Position numbers and translations under genes: made by a program
The notes under the pieces: generated by a model
The model's input: the letters and a program-made list of their open reading frames with translations, nothing else
Database searches by the model: none
What the model was told of the DNA's origin: nothing
Source: Clitopilus passeckerianus
Lineage: Eukaryota; Basidiomycota; Agaricomycetes; Agaricales; Entolomataceae
Assembly: GCA_944990035.1 (NCBI GenBank)
Contig: CALYLX010000133.1
Span: 248,001-312,000 of the forward strand
Direction of reading: 5' to 3'
DNA: 64,000 nucleotides
Shown here: positions 1-10,742 of the stretch, piece after piece
How positions within the stretch are numbered: the stretch's first letter is position 1
Layout of the letters: each line of letters starts with the position of its first letter

Positions 1-2315
1 CAAGGGAATTCGACAGTTTTGAGTACACCTTGTCCCAGAGCAAAAAGAAAGGCTTTGTCGGGGTCCCAACAAATGAGTTTAGAACAGCATTCTTGGAGAT
101 GACCTCGGCTGGAAATTAGTCAGTCAGTACTTCCAACTATCACATAGCAAAGATCTTACCAAATGCGCCAGTCTTGGCCAACGGACCCAACAACACCGCG
201 ACGGCAATGTACCCCTCCAACGGTCCAGCAGGTGAATTAATTGGGTTGGCAGAAACCGCAGCCAGTGATTTCTCAAGACCAGGTACAATAGCTTTGGCGA
301 ACTCCAGCACCCTCGGTTTCTCGATCCAGTCCGCTTGCTCTTGGTAGCCTACGTCTCCGAAGAATGCAGACCCCACCAAAGCGCAAAATGCTCTCTTGAC
401 TGCATGTTTTGCACTCCCCATTTCCTTGACGATGAGAACGGTCGTTTCTGCAGGTACACCGAGCCCGCCTCGCAGGGCTGCGGCTATATGTGGGGGAAAA
501 GCACCTGCGAGAATGGCTGCTGATCCTTCGTGGTTCTCTTTAGAGAGTAGGGTGGTTACGGATTTAATGACGGAATAAGAAAGGCTTTTCTCGCCCTCTA
601 TTGCGATAGAAGTCTCCGCGGAAGGCTTGATTAGGGCAGCCATAGAGTAGAGTGCGATACGGTGGTCAGGCCCAGCCGACTTTCCGGCCTGAGGGAGGGA
701 CAGGAGCTCAGTTAGGGCAACAGCTCTAAGCTCTTCACTGCTTCGAGAAATAACGGCTTTGAAGAGGAGGATGGAGTTGTTCCGTATTAAGGCGTTGGTG
801 GATTTGGAGCTGTTAACAGCTTGGGTGACCACGCGCTTCATGGTCTCCGCATCGAGAACGCCAGTGTATGCCGTGAAGAAATCGGTAATGACTGTATAGA
901 TAAAGATGAAAACAACGACAAGGTGGGAGAAGATGAGATACGTACCTGGTAGAGCGTTCTCTGGAGATCGTAGGATCGCCTTTTCGAGGGTGGGTACTAT
1001 CGTCTGAGTGACCTCTGCTTGAGAAATGAAGTTTTTGATGAAATCTTCCAAGGAGGTCTACGATCATTCATGAGGACTCTGTCGGGGTATATACAGGGCC
1101 TAACTTACCGAAACATGGGGAGGGACTGCCGTTTTGGGGATCAAGACGTTTGACGAATAGGCAGAAAGAATTTCTCCCTTCAAAGGTACAGTCAGATAAA
1201 ATGCCTCAACAAAATCCATGCCCAGGGCTTACTCTAGCGTTATCGGAAAGGCGGGCGGCAAGTTCAATGTCAATCTTCTTGAGTCGGATCAGAACAGCAA
1301 TGGCCACGCCCAGCAAAGGGAAAATCCGCAGGGGTGTTGAACTCGTTTTCAGCTGGAGCAATAATGTATTGATGACAACTTGCAGCTTGTCCAAGCCTGC
1401 CTGAGGTGGATGGTGATCAGTACACATGCTCGGATATCCGGACGAAACGGACTTACCGCACGAAAAGCACGTCTTACGCGTACAAGTGCACCATTGAGAA
1501 TAGCAGGCCGCTTCACGGCAGCGCTCAGCATGTCAAAGAGCGTCGCAATTGACATGATGCTGGTCTTCCACGCCGCAGCATTCGGATCCGTGCCAAAACC
1601 AGGGTTGGTCTGGATATAGGTAGTGAAAGCTCCACAACTCCAGCTTAGGAGAACAAATAGGTCCGAAGATGCGTAGGCACTAGAGGCAGACGCGTCAATT
1701 GTCACCCTCGTGCCATGAAGATAGAGATCAGCGAATGTGGACTTACTCTGGTAATCGTTTGGCCATTCTTCCGGCCTCGTTCGAAAGCCATTCCAGAATC
1801 CTGTCTGATATTCCAAGTTTCTTCCCTTCCTGCACTTGACGTTCATCTACCCGAACCAGGTCCCGAATTATGTCCTCAACTGCATCGCGAGATTGCCCGT
1901 CTGAGTATCGAGGATACGTCGAGGCTAGGAGGTTGAAGATGTCTGTTGCATTCTCCAAGCTGAGATCTGGTTATAAAGAGCTCATTTTCATGGCAGATTT
2001 CACAAAGGAAGGCTACGCACCTGCGTGCTTCACCAGAGGAAGCAATTCATCCTGCAAGAACGTGACCCTTCTTTTCGTGCTGCTACTTAGCAGCGTTCCC
2101 TGAGCATATGCCATGCTCTCCTTCCACCTCTCCAATATACGATCCCGCTGCCACACAGGTCCAGTGCCTCCATCCATGTCCATCGAGTCTAAATCTGGAT
2201 TGCCTGCTGTAGCTTCGGAAATCCACGATCGAATATCTGGTCCCCTTATAGACCCAGCTGAAGATCCTTTGGCCTCCTTAGCCTTTATTTTTGCAAATGT
2301 TGCCTTTTTGGACAC
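1..2315 (-). CDS. GCN1: GCN1, translational activator of the eIF2-alpha kinase GCN2 (N-terminal part, runs off the left edge)
   Basis: GCN1 is a very large HEAT-repeat protein that binds ribosomes and carries the starvation signal to GCN2. Only the N-terminal part is present. Read from 2315 downward, conceptual exons contain the segments RKAV-like SRDAVEDIIRDL (about 1860-1900), SSDLFVLLSWSCG (about 1650-1690) and RNNSILLFKAVISRS (about 730-790), in the order and spacing of fungal GCN1 N-termini. The exon ending near 161 (AKTGAFG) splices onto another ending at the window edge (AEVISKNAVLNSF, then LLWDKVY), again GCN1-like. At least six short introns are visible. The true start is not settled: the frame opens around 2315 with GTG, so the ATG probably lies in a small upstream exon. 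The gene follows CTK3 head to tail, with under 230 bases between them. The family call is from remembered conservation, not a search. Confidence 0.75.
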
Positions 2316-2537
2316 TTTGAACCGTCAATTACAGCGATGGCAAGCTGACCTTGGTCGTGCTCGAAAAAGTTGACCAGCAGTCTATCAGGATCGTGGGAAT
2401 TTAGCTGTAGGGCCGGCGATATTGTGACTTGTTCTGACTCCTCAGAGGATACGACTAGGATGCCGATATTGTCGCGACAAAAGTCAGCATTACGCGGAAG
2501 TATAGTACAGTACAAGCATGCAAACACAGGGAAAGTA

Positions 2538-3624
2538 TTACGAAAGGTCCATGGGCCCTTCGCCTTCTGCAGGAAAGCAGAGATCCGCCTCCTCAGCCGC
2601 AATCTCTTCATCATCCTCATTCCAATCACTCGTCGTTTCCCATTCATTCTCAAACTCAATGTCAATAGTCAACTCCTCCTCTCCATCTCTTGGGTTGGTA
2701 AGGGGCGTAAAGCACGCCAGCTGCGTCGCGTAGGAGTTCGGGTCTCGGTTCTGGAGGTTGTGGGTAACTGGCTGGACCCATCGCCTTTCCCGTAGTCGTT
2801 TATGTCGCTCCCGGTCTTCTTCAATACGTTTTATGACATCGTTCTTGTTGAGTTGCGTTAGACGAGAGGACCCAGACGCGGATTCAGTGACAGTTGAGGG
2901 GTCTGCATGTCGTGTAGACAACATGTTGAGCGCACTATCAACAACCGTAGGGTCGATTACACGTTTGCTTCTCCAGCTCTCTAAGATCTACACAAAAAAT
3001 ATTCTTCGAGACAGATGAATTTGCAGAGAGAAATCTGGATTTACCTGCTTGGTGCTGACAAGATTGGGGAGCCCCTGCCGTCCTTTTGGTACGACTGACT
3101 CGACAATTGTCCCAAGGTCCCGAGCGACAAATGTTACATAAAGTCCTTGTGCTGCGGTAGGCTGGTTGTCTGGTGGTGGAGCCCTTGATGACCTAGCGAC
3201 ACTGGAGCGGGATTTGACGAGGAGGCAAGTTTCACACAATGAGTCGAGAAAATACAGGATGTTGATCCTGGAGTTTATGGATCCCTATCCAAGAAAGTAT
3301 CAGCACGTTTTCTTCGGTAGTACAGAAACAAGAGAAAATATGGGTGGCAGCAAGGTACAGCTCCTTCTTGGAACGCGACACCATGACCTTGTATAATCCT
3401 GCTCACCTTTTGACATTCTTCCACAATGCAATCCCACAGATCTTCCCCGCAAGAGGGAAAGAATTTAATAGCATAGCCTACGGCTTTCGAGATGGAATTC
3501 TGAGACCTGCGCTGGTTCGCCTTGACTTTAGCTAAGAGCTTGACCAATACCCGAAAAAAGATACTGACGCGTTCAGCTTCCTCAGATAGCCAAGGAAGTT
3601 CATTCTGACTTCAAAAGGGTCCAT
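2538..3624 (-). CDS. CTK3: CTD kinase I subunit gamma (CTK3)
   Basis: CTK3 is the regulatory subunit of the CTDK-I kinase, which phosphorylates the RNA polymerase II C-terminal repeat during elongation; it carries a CID-like helical N-terminal domain. The start at 3624 gives MDPFEVRMNFLGYL, the family's typical opening. After a first intron (3564-3500) comes SISKAVGYAIKFFPSCGED, then LWDCIVEECQK ending at 3407. Exon 3 from 3284 gives GSINSRINILYFLDSLCE, another hallmark. The next segment contains FVARDLGTIVESVVP and GLPNL, and the last exon has a charged helix (RIEEDRERHKRLRERRW) and an acidic tail ending MDLS-stop at 2538. All joins keep frame with GT-AG introns. It shares a 248-base divergent intergenic region with the F-box gene to its right. 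No lesions were seen. Confidence 0.9.
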
Positions 3625-3872
3625 TCTAATAGTTAAAACGAGCTTTTTACGATAAGTTTAGCTGTGATTGAGAAAAGCAGAACTCTTTGAGCCAAAGATG
3701 GTGGTTCAGACGATAGAGGGCGCAGAACCAACAGCACGGACCTCTTACCAAATAAGGTAAGTAATCCGACGCCCCCCATCACCCTTTCGCCGAGGGTTTG
3801 CCGGGTGGCAGCCAGCTTGCAAGTCCTTGACGTGAACTACCATCCTACTCAAGTTTCTCAAAGGAATCTGGG

Positions 3873-5574
3873 ATGCATGCCGTCTTTCAAGTTGCGGAAC
3901 TCAGGACTCTCATTTTTGAGAATGTTGCTCTTCACCCAGAACCACCACGGACACTTCTCGGATTAGCATTGACTTGTACATTGTTCACCGATGCAGCACT
4001 CACACTGTTATGGCGGAGCCAGTCTAGCACGATACCTCTTCTGCGAACTGCTCCTCAAGACCTACTACTATCACGGAAGCAAACTACTGCATACGATGGC
4101 ACTAAAATATCATTACCAGATTTTTCTGGCTTCTTTAAAACTGGAGTCGGTGAAAAACCCGTAAGTGCCCTTACTGCCTCAAATTAGAGAACAGTAGGCT
4201 TATCTCCAAGGCTTTGAAAAGGCTCTTCCCAGGCCAATAAAAGACAGCGATCTTCACCGACTTAAATATTATGCGTCGAAGATCGTAAACCTTCAGAATT
4301 CGCCTCCAAGCGTCCAGGCGTTGTTCCACGAAAACCTCCTGGATGCAATACTTTCGCATGCACCAGACTTGAACTTCCTCCCCAATCTACACCACCTTAC
4401 CCTCCACCTTGAAGCGCCAACCCAGTACATCTCTAAAAATAACCGCATACCCTTCCTGCGTCATCTCCTTAGCCCGAGCATTAAGCATCTCACAATCATC
4501 TCTCTCGGTCTACACCACGTTGATAAGTGGGCAGAGCTCTTTGATGATATCTCCTCTCGCTGCAGGAATATTACCAACCTGGTAATTCACGTCCGTTTTG
4601 AACGCGTCGAATCACCCGCATTGTCCAAGCTCATTTCTGCCATGGATCATCTAGAGGTGTTAGAATGTCAAGCCTCCATCCTCTCCAGCGATGCAATTCG
4701 GCATCTGCAGCGGATACCTACGCTTCGAGGCTGGAGCGAGATCTACATAGAAAATCCAGATGATGTTGCTAGACTAGTCACTGGAAGCGAAGCCGCTGAA
4801 CGCCGATTTCCACACCTCCGAGTGGTTTCAATCGTTGCTGGCAATTCGCGTCTGGCTTCAAAATTCTTGGAGAGCCTGAACCAGCCCTTGACAAGCCTCA
4901 ACATCTTGCTTCCAGCGGAAATAGGTTTCCGTGAATGGACTCTCCCTCCTGAGGACCACGACATGCCCCGATTATCAGAGTTGACACACACCCTATCGAG
5001 CAGCATGCTGCGCGAACGACTACGCATTCTTCACATTCATTCACGGTCTACGAGCATAGGCTCGGAGAGTGAAAAACTCGAACACCTTGATCCGCTGTTT
5101 AAATGCAGGCACCTACAAACTGTCGATATCCAGATGAACGCTGTCTACAGTCTTGACGACCCGTGGCTCGCCAAAGCCTCGCACAGCTGGCCCGAGCTCC
5201 AGATTCTCAGGATCCATCCAATGAGCCGTTTCAACGCAGCCCGAAGAACTACGGATTTTACGTTGCGGGGACTCATTCCTCTGGTCCAAAGATGTACCCA
5301 CCTCACCGAGCTCAATGTAGCAGCCCAGTGGACCCCTTTCGACCTCAGCGAAGTCCCTTCGGGAGTATGCAATAGAAAAATCTCAAAACTCGAGTTTTCG
5401 GTACTGAATGTTGTAGCTCCTCCATCTACAGATAGGGCCAACGAGATTTTCCGGTGTTTACTCTCACTCTTTCCGTACCTCATTGATATTGAAACCCCGG
5501 AGCGTGTTAGGAACAGGGTGGACGAGGTAATACGGTTGCTGAGGGAGGCACATGAAGAACGATTACGTTCGTAA
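3873..5574 (+). CDS. F-box/leucine-rich-type protein (Agaricomycete-expanded family)
   Basis: Two exons, 3873-4160 and 4198-5574, join in frame across a very short 37-base intron (GTAAGT donor, TAG acceptor) and encode 554 residues. The N-terminus (FQVAELRTLIFENV, then LLGLALTCTLFTDAAL, LLWRS) is the degenerate F-box plus 'LALTCK.F...AL..LW' pattern seen in the large Agaricomycete F-box families. The rest is LRR-like: LPNLHHLTLHL, IPFLRHLLSPSIKHLTI, CRHLQTVDIQ, CTHLTELNV. Such proteins are thought to act as SCF ubiquitin-ligase substrate adaptors; the substrate cannot be inferred. The acceptor was placed at 4197 because the more distant AG at 4194 would put a stop codon first. Codon use is normal and no break was seen. 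Confidence 0.8.
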
Positions 5575-6471
5575 TGACTGCTGGCGCAATCTATCTTTGT
5601 GCCATATATCAGTACATCCTTGGAGGAGTAACCGTTGTATGTCACCCCGTCCATCAAGGTCACTCCTAACGGCATAATTGGGGCTGTGTATGTCGTTATG
5701 ATATAGTTATTTACCAAAAGCCTCTTCAGAGTAGAGTATATTCGCAAACCGTTTGAGCGAGTTTTAAGTGAAATTCACTCGAAACTAAGCGAGCTTTCCC
5801 CGATGAAAATTGGCCCCAATTTTCGGAGTGCAGATCACAAGCTCGGGTTCAATGTTCAATCATCGCTTTCTCCAGTTGAACTCCCGAGGTAAAGGCATTG
5901 AACGCCCTCTCAAAATCTTTTTTCTCATGTTTTGGGATTGCACCTTCACGCCGTCTGGAACTGAGCCGATCTTTGTCAAAGAGACTGATATCATTGGCAG
6001 CTTTTTCACTCACGGATCGTAGCAATCTTGCTTGTACCCGTAGTCTTGTTCATATAAGGTTTGCAACTTGACAAAACAACATGATGGCAGAGAAGTGAGA
6101 CCGAGCAATTGGCGTATACTACTGACAACATTCAATTAGATCTCGAAAGTCGATTCCACGGCTAGCACGAAGGCGCCGCATTCCAGAGTATTTTCAGGTA
6201 TTCGCTCCAAAGAGACTCTGAGGGAGTAATCCTTTCAATAAAGGGTAGCAGGCCACGCCGCTTGTTGGCCTTAGAGCTTTATCTAGGTTCGTGAGGTCAC
6301 AAATTCGCCGTTCATGTATTATTATAATAGAATATTTCTCTCGCACAGGCGTTTGTCCCAAGGTCCGGCGAGGGGCTCAGGAGCTTGCTCGGGACACCCT
6401 CAATTTTGGGACTCAATCGGGCACACATCACAGCCTAAATTTGGCAGCTGTCAACGAAATTTCTCAAATGA
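5575..6471. other. Intergenic stretch without a recognised gene
   Basis: Short open frames occur here, but none has a recognisable domain or codon pattern. It is bounded on the right by the inverted-repeat transposon. Confidence 0.5.
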
Positions 6472-6473
6472 TA

Positions 6474-6498
6474 GAGTCGCCTCTGTCATAACCCATAC
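6474..6498 (+). repeat. Left terminal inverted repeat
   Basis: It pairs with 7203-7227. It begins (C/G)AGTCGCCTCTG and ends ACCCATAC, with 24 of 25 positions complementary to the right copy. Confidence 0.9.
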
Positions 6499-6811
6499 CT
6501 GCGATAACCCATAACCTGTAATAACCCATACTTTTTTGGGTTTGTCGAGTTGGTTCCCAGCCAAAACTGACTTTCTCTCCCCATAACACATAACCCATAA
6601 CTTTTTCAGTACAGATAATCCACAGTGGATCGGACTGCTCTTCCGATGACCCAGACTACAGATTTCAAACCAAACCGATGTTAAATTCCCAAATAAAGCC
6701 ATTATTTCACCCGAATTTATACACTATTTCACAATGTAGTCTCTTTATGGTAGATTCCTTATGAAATTTGACCCCCTATCTGTGGTTCAGAGAGGAAGAT
6801 AAACATAGGTT

Positions 6812-7069
6812 TTGCCGGAGAATAATATGGGTGCCGAATATTGTGCTTCAACTTCTGCCACGTTCGAGGATATCATCGTCATACCAAGCCATCGTGACGC
6901 CCTAGCTGCATCGATGACTCTGCAACGTTGTGTGGCGGACAGAAATGACCCATCTGCGCGCACACTCGAGGCCCTTCTGGCTAGTTTTGGACGTCAGATT
7001 CGTTTGGAAGAGTCGCGAACAATGCGAACGACACACATAACTGATTATTTTACTTCTAACCAAGCGTAA
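6812..7069 (+). pseudogene. C-terminal fragment of a pogo-like DDE transposase
   Basis: An open stretch of about 80 codons inside the inverted-repeat element ends at a TAA at 7067-7069. It contains LEALLASFGRQIRLEE and ends TTHITDYFTSNQA; the 'ITDYF' type of ending is familiar from the C-termini of pogo/Tigger-family transposases (a motif linked to PCNA binding). There is no catalytic DDE core. The first ATG in frame is at 6827, but the real gene would have started far upstream, so this is a remnant left after internal deletion. The identification rests on a short motif and the position inside the element. Confidence 0.5.
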
Positions 7070-7202
7070 TAACCTTAATTAGCCCTTAACTAATGTATAT
7101 AAAGGAATATAACAATAGAAAGATGAATAATTGGCCCCTGGGCCTACCTCTGCGAAATCCCATACTCTGTCATAACCCATACTTTTGAGTGTCCACGAAC
7201 TC

Positions 7203-7227
7203 GTATGGGTTATGACAGAGGCGACTG
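7203..7227 (-). repeat. Right terminal inverted repeat
   Basis: Reverse complement of 6474-6498 with one mismatch at the outermost base; followed by TA at 7228-7229. Confidence 0.9.
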
Positions 7228-7229
7228 TA

Positions 7230-7766
7230 CGTATGCATTCCAAACTGGAATCGCTTTCGCGGAAAAGTTCGTTGACAGCTGTGATGGGACTACTACATAG
7301 TACTAGCGAAGGTATTGTCGGCGGACGTGGCTATCGTCATCCTGGGGTAAATCGTTGCAAGAGCCTGCTGTTGGACCCAAAAGGAATGGTTAAGCATCGG
7401 TTAGCGTTTTAGGTCGCATCACTCGAAGTTTTTTTGTGAAGACGATTCCTCTGAAATGCAAACGACTGTATCCAAAACATTGTAATCGAGTCAAGCCAAG
7501 GAAGTCTCCCGGCGGCCCAGCGGCGGCCCTTGGAGAAGCAGGACCGTCGGGAGGCAAAATGCCAAAACCCATGCTCTCGAGGAAGCGAAGGGTCCTTTGA
7601 TGGCGGTGCAGAATTGGATCAAAAATTGGCACTCTCCATTAGGCAGGACCCTTTGACTGGTGGATTCCGACAGGCAACTTACCATTGGCGTTTCGACCAA
7701 ACCTTATTGAGCCCTCATAAGTATAGGGCAGCATGAACTTCAGGATCTTGCCAAGTGCGCTGAACC
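7230..7766. other. Intergenic stretch upstream of the P450 gene
   Basis: No gene is recognised. It holds the presumed P450 promoter; no clear TATA box was identified. Confidence 0.4.
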
Positions 7767-9998
7767 ATGGATGTCAGTCAACTCAAGGAATGGGCCCAAC
7801 TCTCACAGGGTCTAGACTTCCGAACGGCTATGAATCTTTCTCAAGTCAAGGCAGCTCTGCTTCAGAGCAACATGATTGCACCTTTCGCCATCCCTTTGGC
7901 ATGCTACTTGGTCTACAAGCTGCTTCGCATGGGGTCGAGGGAGAATACGTTACCTCCTGGGCCACCTACGAAGCCAGTCTTGGGTAATCTCCACCAGATG
8001 CCGGCAATGGACGACATGCACCTTCAGTAGTTTGTCCAAAGCTGCTCCTTCATTGACGATAGCTAACCACGTTTTCTAGGCTTAGCCGATGGGCACAAGA
8101 ATATGGAGGAATATACAGCGTGAGTATTGACGATACACCACAGTTCTCAATGTTCATGAGGTTTCTGCCACACAGTTGAAGATCTTCTTCAAAAGTGTTA
8201 TTGTCCTAACAGACTCGGCCTCTATTACTGGTATTCTTGACAAGTTGAATGCCAAGACTGCTGAAAGACCCACTGGTTTCCTCCCCGCTCCTTTCAAAGA
8301 CGACCGTTTCCTTCCTATCGCCTCCTACAGTACGACAAGCTCTTTGTTGGTGGGTCCTTTATCTGACTTACTCTGTTTCCGAATCCGACGAATTCCGAAT
8401 CAACCGCAAGGCCTTCAAGTTGCTTGTTAGTAATGACAGTATTGATCGATATGCAGAGAACACTGAGACGGAGACCATCGTGCTTATGAAGGAGCTGTTG
8501 GCTGAGCCTAAGGTAAGGGATTTCGATTAGCACTATCGACTGTTTTGACAAAGAGGCTTTCACAGGAATTCTTTAGGCATCTCGTCCGCACCAGCATGTC
8601 CAGTATTGTTGCTATCGCTTATGGAGAACGCGTCCTCACCTCCTCAGACCCATTCATTCCGTACCACGAAGAATATCTCCACGACTTCGAAAACATGATG
8701 GGTCTCCAAGGCGTTCACTTCACCGCTCTAATTCATTGGCTCGCCAAGTGGCTTCCTGATAGTCTGGCCGGCTGGAGGGTCATGGCTCAGGGTATCAAGG
8801 ACAAGCAACTTGGTATCTTCAATGATTTTCTCGGAAAGGTCGAGAAGAGAATGGAAGCTGGCGTCTTCGACGGGTCTCACATGCAGACCATTCTCCAGAA
8901 CAAGGATGAGTTTGGATTCAAGGATAGGGATTTTATTGCGTTAGTCTCTTCTTTCCCACCACCGCCATGTTGAATGGAAACTGACGTACATTCTGCAGCT
9001 ATCATGGAGGCGTCATGATTGACGCAGGAACTGATACCCTCGCTATGTTCACTCAAGTCTTCGTGCTCATGATGACGATGCACCCCGAATGCCAGCAGAA
9101 GATTCGTGATGAGCTGAAGGAGGTCATGGGCGATGAATACGACTCGCGTTTGCCAACTTATCAAGATTCATTGAAGATGAAATACTTTAATTGCATCGTC
9201 AGAGAGGTTTGTGGATCGACTTGACGTGATGTATGAAGAGTTAACAGATTCCATCCTCGCAGGTAACTCGCATCTGGCCCCCGAGTCCCATCGTACCGCC
9301 TCATTATTCGACAGAGGGTTTCGAGGTAATTAACTCTTTTCCTCGTTAAAATTGATAGGGCTGACGGAACCTTAGTACAATGGCTATTTCATCCCGAAAG
9401 GCACTGTCATCGTGATGAACCTTTGTGAGTACTGCCTTTCTGTCTCTTTTCTAACATATTAATTCAGAATTTGTGATAGATGGCATCCAGAGAGATCCAA
9501 GTGAGTGACCTCTTGTATTGCTGGTTGTGGAACCATACTGAAGCCTTTTTGCAGAGGTTTTCGATGCCCCAAATGATTTCCGCCCCGAACGGTACATGAA
9601 GTCTGAATTTGGGACAAAACCAGGCGTCGACCTGCCTGGCTACCGTCATACCTTCACTTTCGGCGCTGGGCGCAGGCTCTGTCCTGGACTCAAGATGGCT
9701 GAAATGTTCAAGGTATGCTACACTCATGACCTCAATGAGAACTGATAGCGCATGTTCTGATAGCGCACTGTATCTTTGAATATCATCTGGGGATTCGACA
9801 TCAAGCCCCTGCCTAACAGCCCCAAGTCAATGAAGGACGATGTTGTTCTACCCGTGAGTGCTCCACGACATGTGTCAGAACAAAATTCTGAGTTGTTCAC
9901 AATAGGGCCCGGTCTCGATGCCAAAACCGTTTGAATGCGAGATGGTACCACGTAGTCAGTCAGTTGTACAGGTGATCCACGATGCTACAGACTATTAG
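7767..9998 (+). CDS. Cytochrome P450 monooxygenase (E-class, basidiomycete type), damaged at intron 3
   Basis: A membrane-anchored haem-thiolate monooxygenase. The start at 7767 gives an N-terminal hydrophobic anchor ([18 protein letters not shown]) and a proline hinge (LPPGPP). Exons are 7767-8026, 8080-8119, 8176 onward, and about eight more with short GT-AG introns. Key motifs are present: I-helix DAGTDT (9024-9041), K-helix EVTR (ExxR) spanning a splice, FRPERY, and the haem loop [12 protein letters not shown] around the Cys ligand. The reading frame ends at TAG 9996-9998. Oddity: between 8329 and 8387 the frame shifts by one with no AG acceptor in the gap; the homologous C-helix codons ([10 protein letters not shown]) sit where an intron would have to run. 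A GTGGGT donor at 8350 with an acceptor at about 8412 keeps frame but removes that helix. The usual C-helix Trp is Phe. Substrate unknown. Confidence 0.8.
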
Positions 9999-10153
9999 AT
10001 AGGGGGATTGCCGGCGTTGTAGTCTAGATTTCTGGAAATTGCATTCTCTTTTTTGGCTGTGCATAGTTTGGGGTGTACAGTATAGATGCTGAGATACTCA
10101 GAGTTCATGCAATTCTTTCTCATCCTGAGCCTGGGTGTGAACGGTGTGAACGA

Positions 10154-10742
10154 TTAGAATGATGGATACGGAGCGCCCAGCTGTTGGCACACTCGGAAGC
10201 CTGTCACATTATTTTTACGCCTTTCTAGCTCCTTTTGACAATCATGACAGCAGATGAGCATGTCGCTGAGCCAGGCGCATGATAAGCAGTAGTGTGTTGG
10301 AGGTTCTCCCATACTACCGCAATAATGTCCAACCGAGTGCCAACATTCAACTAACTCGAAAAGCAGCTGAAAGCTCCTTGAGACTGCGCCTATCATGCTG
10401 AGAACAGAATTGAAACGCACCCTGCAAAGTTCAGACGTCCGATGACTAGGGAGCTGAAGAACTTTTCATCCAGATCCGGGGATAAGTGATTCAACTAGGT
10501 TGAATAGTGTGGAGGAGATGTAAGTGTTTGGTCCAGGGAGAGTAGTCGTAGATCATGTCGGGTGCAGGAGTCGCAGCAGAGGCATCACGGTGATGCCTGA
10601 GTGCGTCCTGGTGCTTGAGTGCGGGTTCATGGCGCTTGCGGGCCTTGTGCGTTACGTATTTTGAAGACGGGCCGCAAAGTCGACAAGTTCCAGATAAAAA
10701 GCGTCCAGAGGAGGGGTCAGAGTTTATGAGCCAGACTGCCAC
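10154..10742 (-). CDS. Possible small C2H2-like hypothetical protein (uncertain)
   Basis: Two open stretches on the minus strand (10491-10742 and 10154-10420) are joined by a plausible intron ending at a TTTGCAG acceptor near 10421. The upstream stretch has CRLCGPSSKYVTHKARKRHE followed by PALKHQDALRHH, a C-x2-C ... H-x5-H arrangement reminiscent of C2H2-type segments in basidiomycete hypothetical proteins. The second stretch is Cys-rich (CLSCAW, CCHDC). No ATG start was found; the frame opens with GTG at 10742, so an upstream exon would be needed. It could equally be chance coding, and no function is proposed. Confidence 0.3.

Larger units (their letters stand above)
6474..7227. mobile_element. 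Tc1/mariner-superfamily (pogo/Fot1-like) transposon remnant
   Basis: The ends are inverted copies of each other. The 24 bases 6475-6498 are the exact reverse complement of 7203-7226, and one further base at each end (6474, 7227) pairs as a single mismatch, G for the expected C on the left. The ends therefore read CAGTCG inward, as in pogo/Fot1-type elements. TA lies immediately outside on both sides (6472-6473 and 7228-7229), the expected target duplication. The interior carries iterated copies of ATAACCCATA next to the left end (6486-6530 and 6590-6602) and one beside the right end (about 7165-7183), likely transposase-binding repeats. Total length is about 754 bases, too short for a full transposase, so this is an internally deleted, non-autonomous copy. 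Confidence 0.85.
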
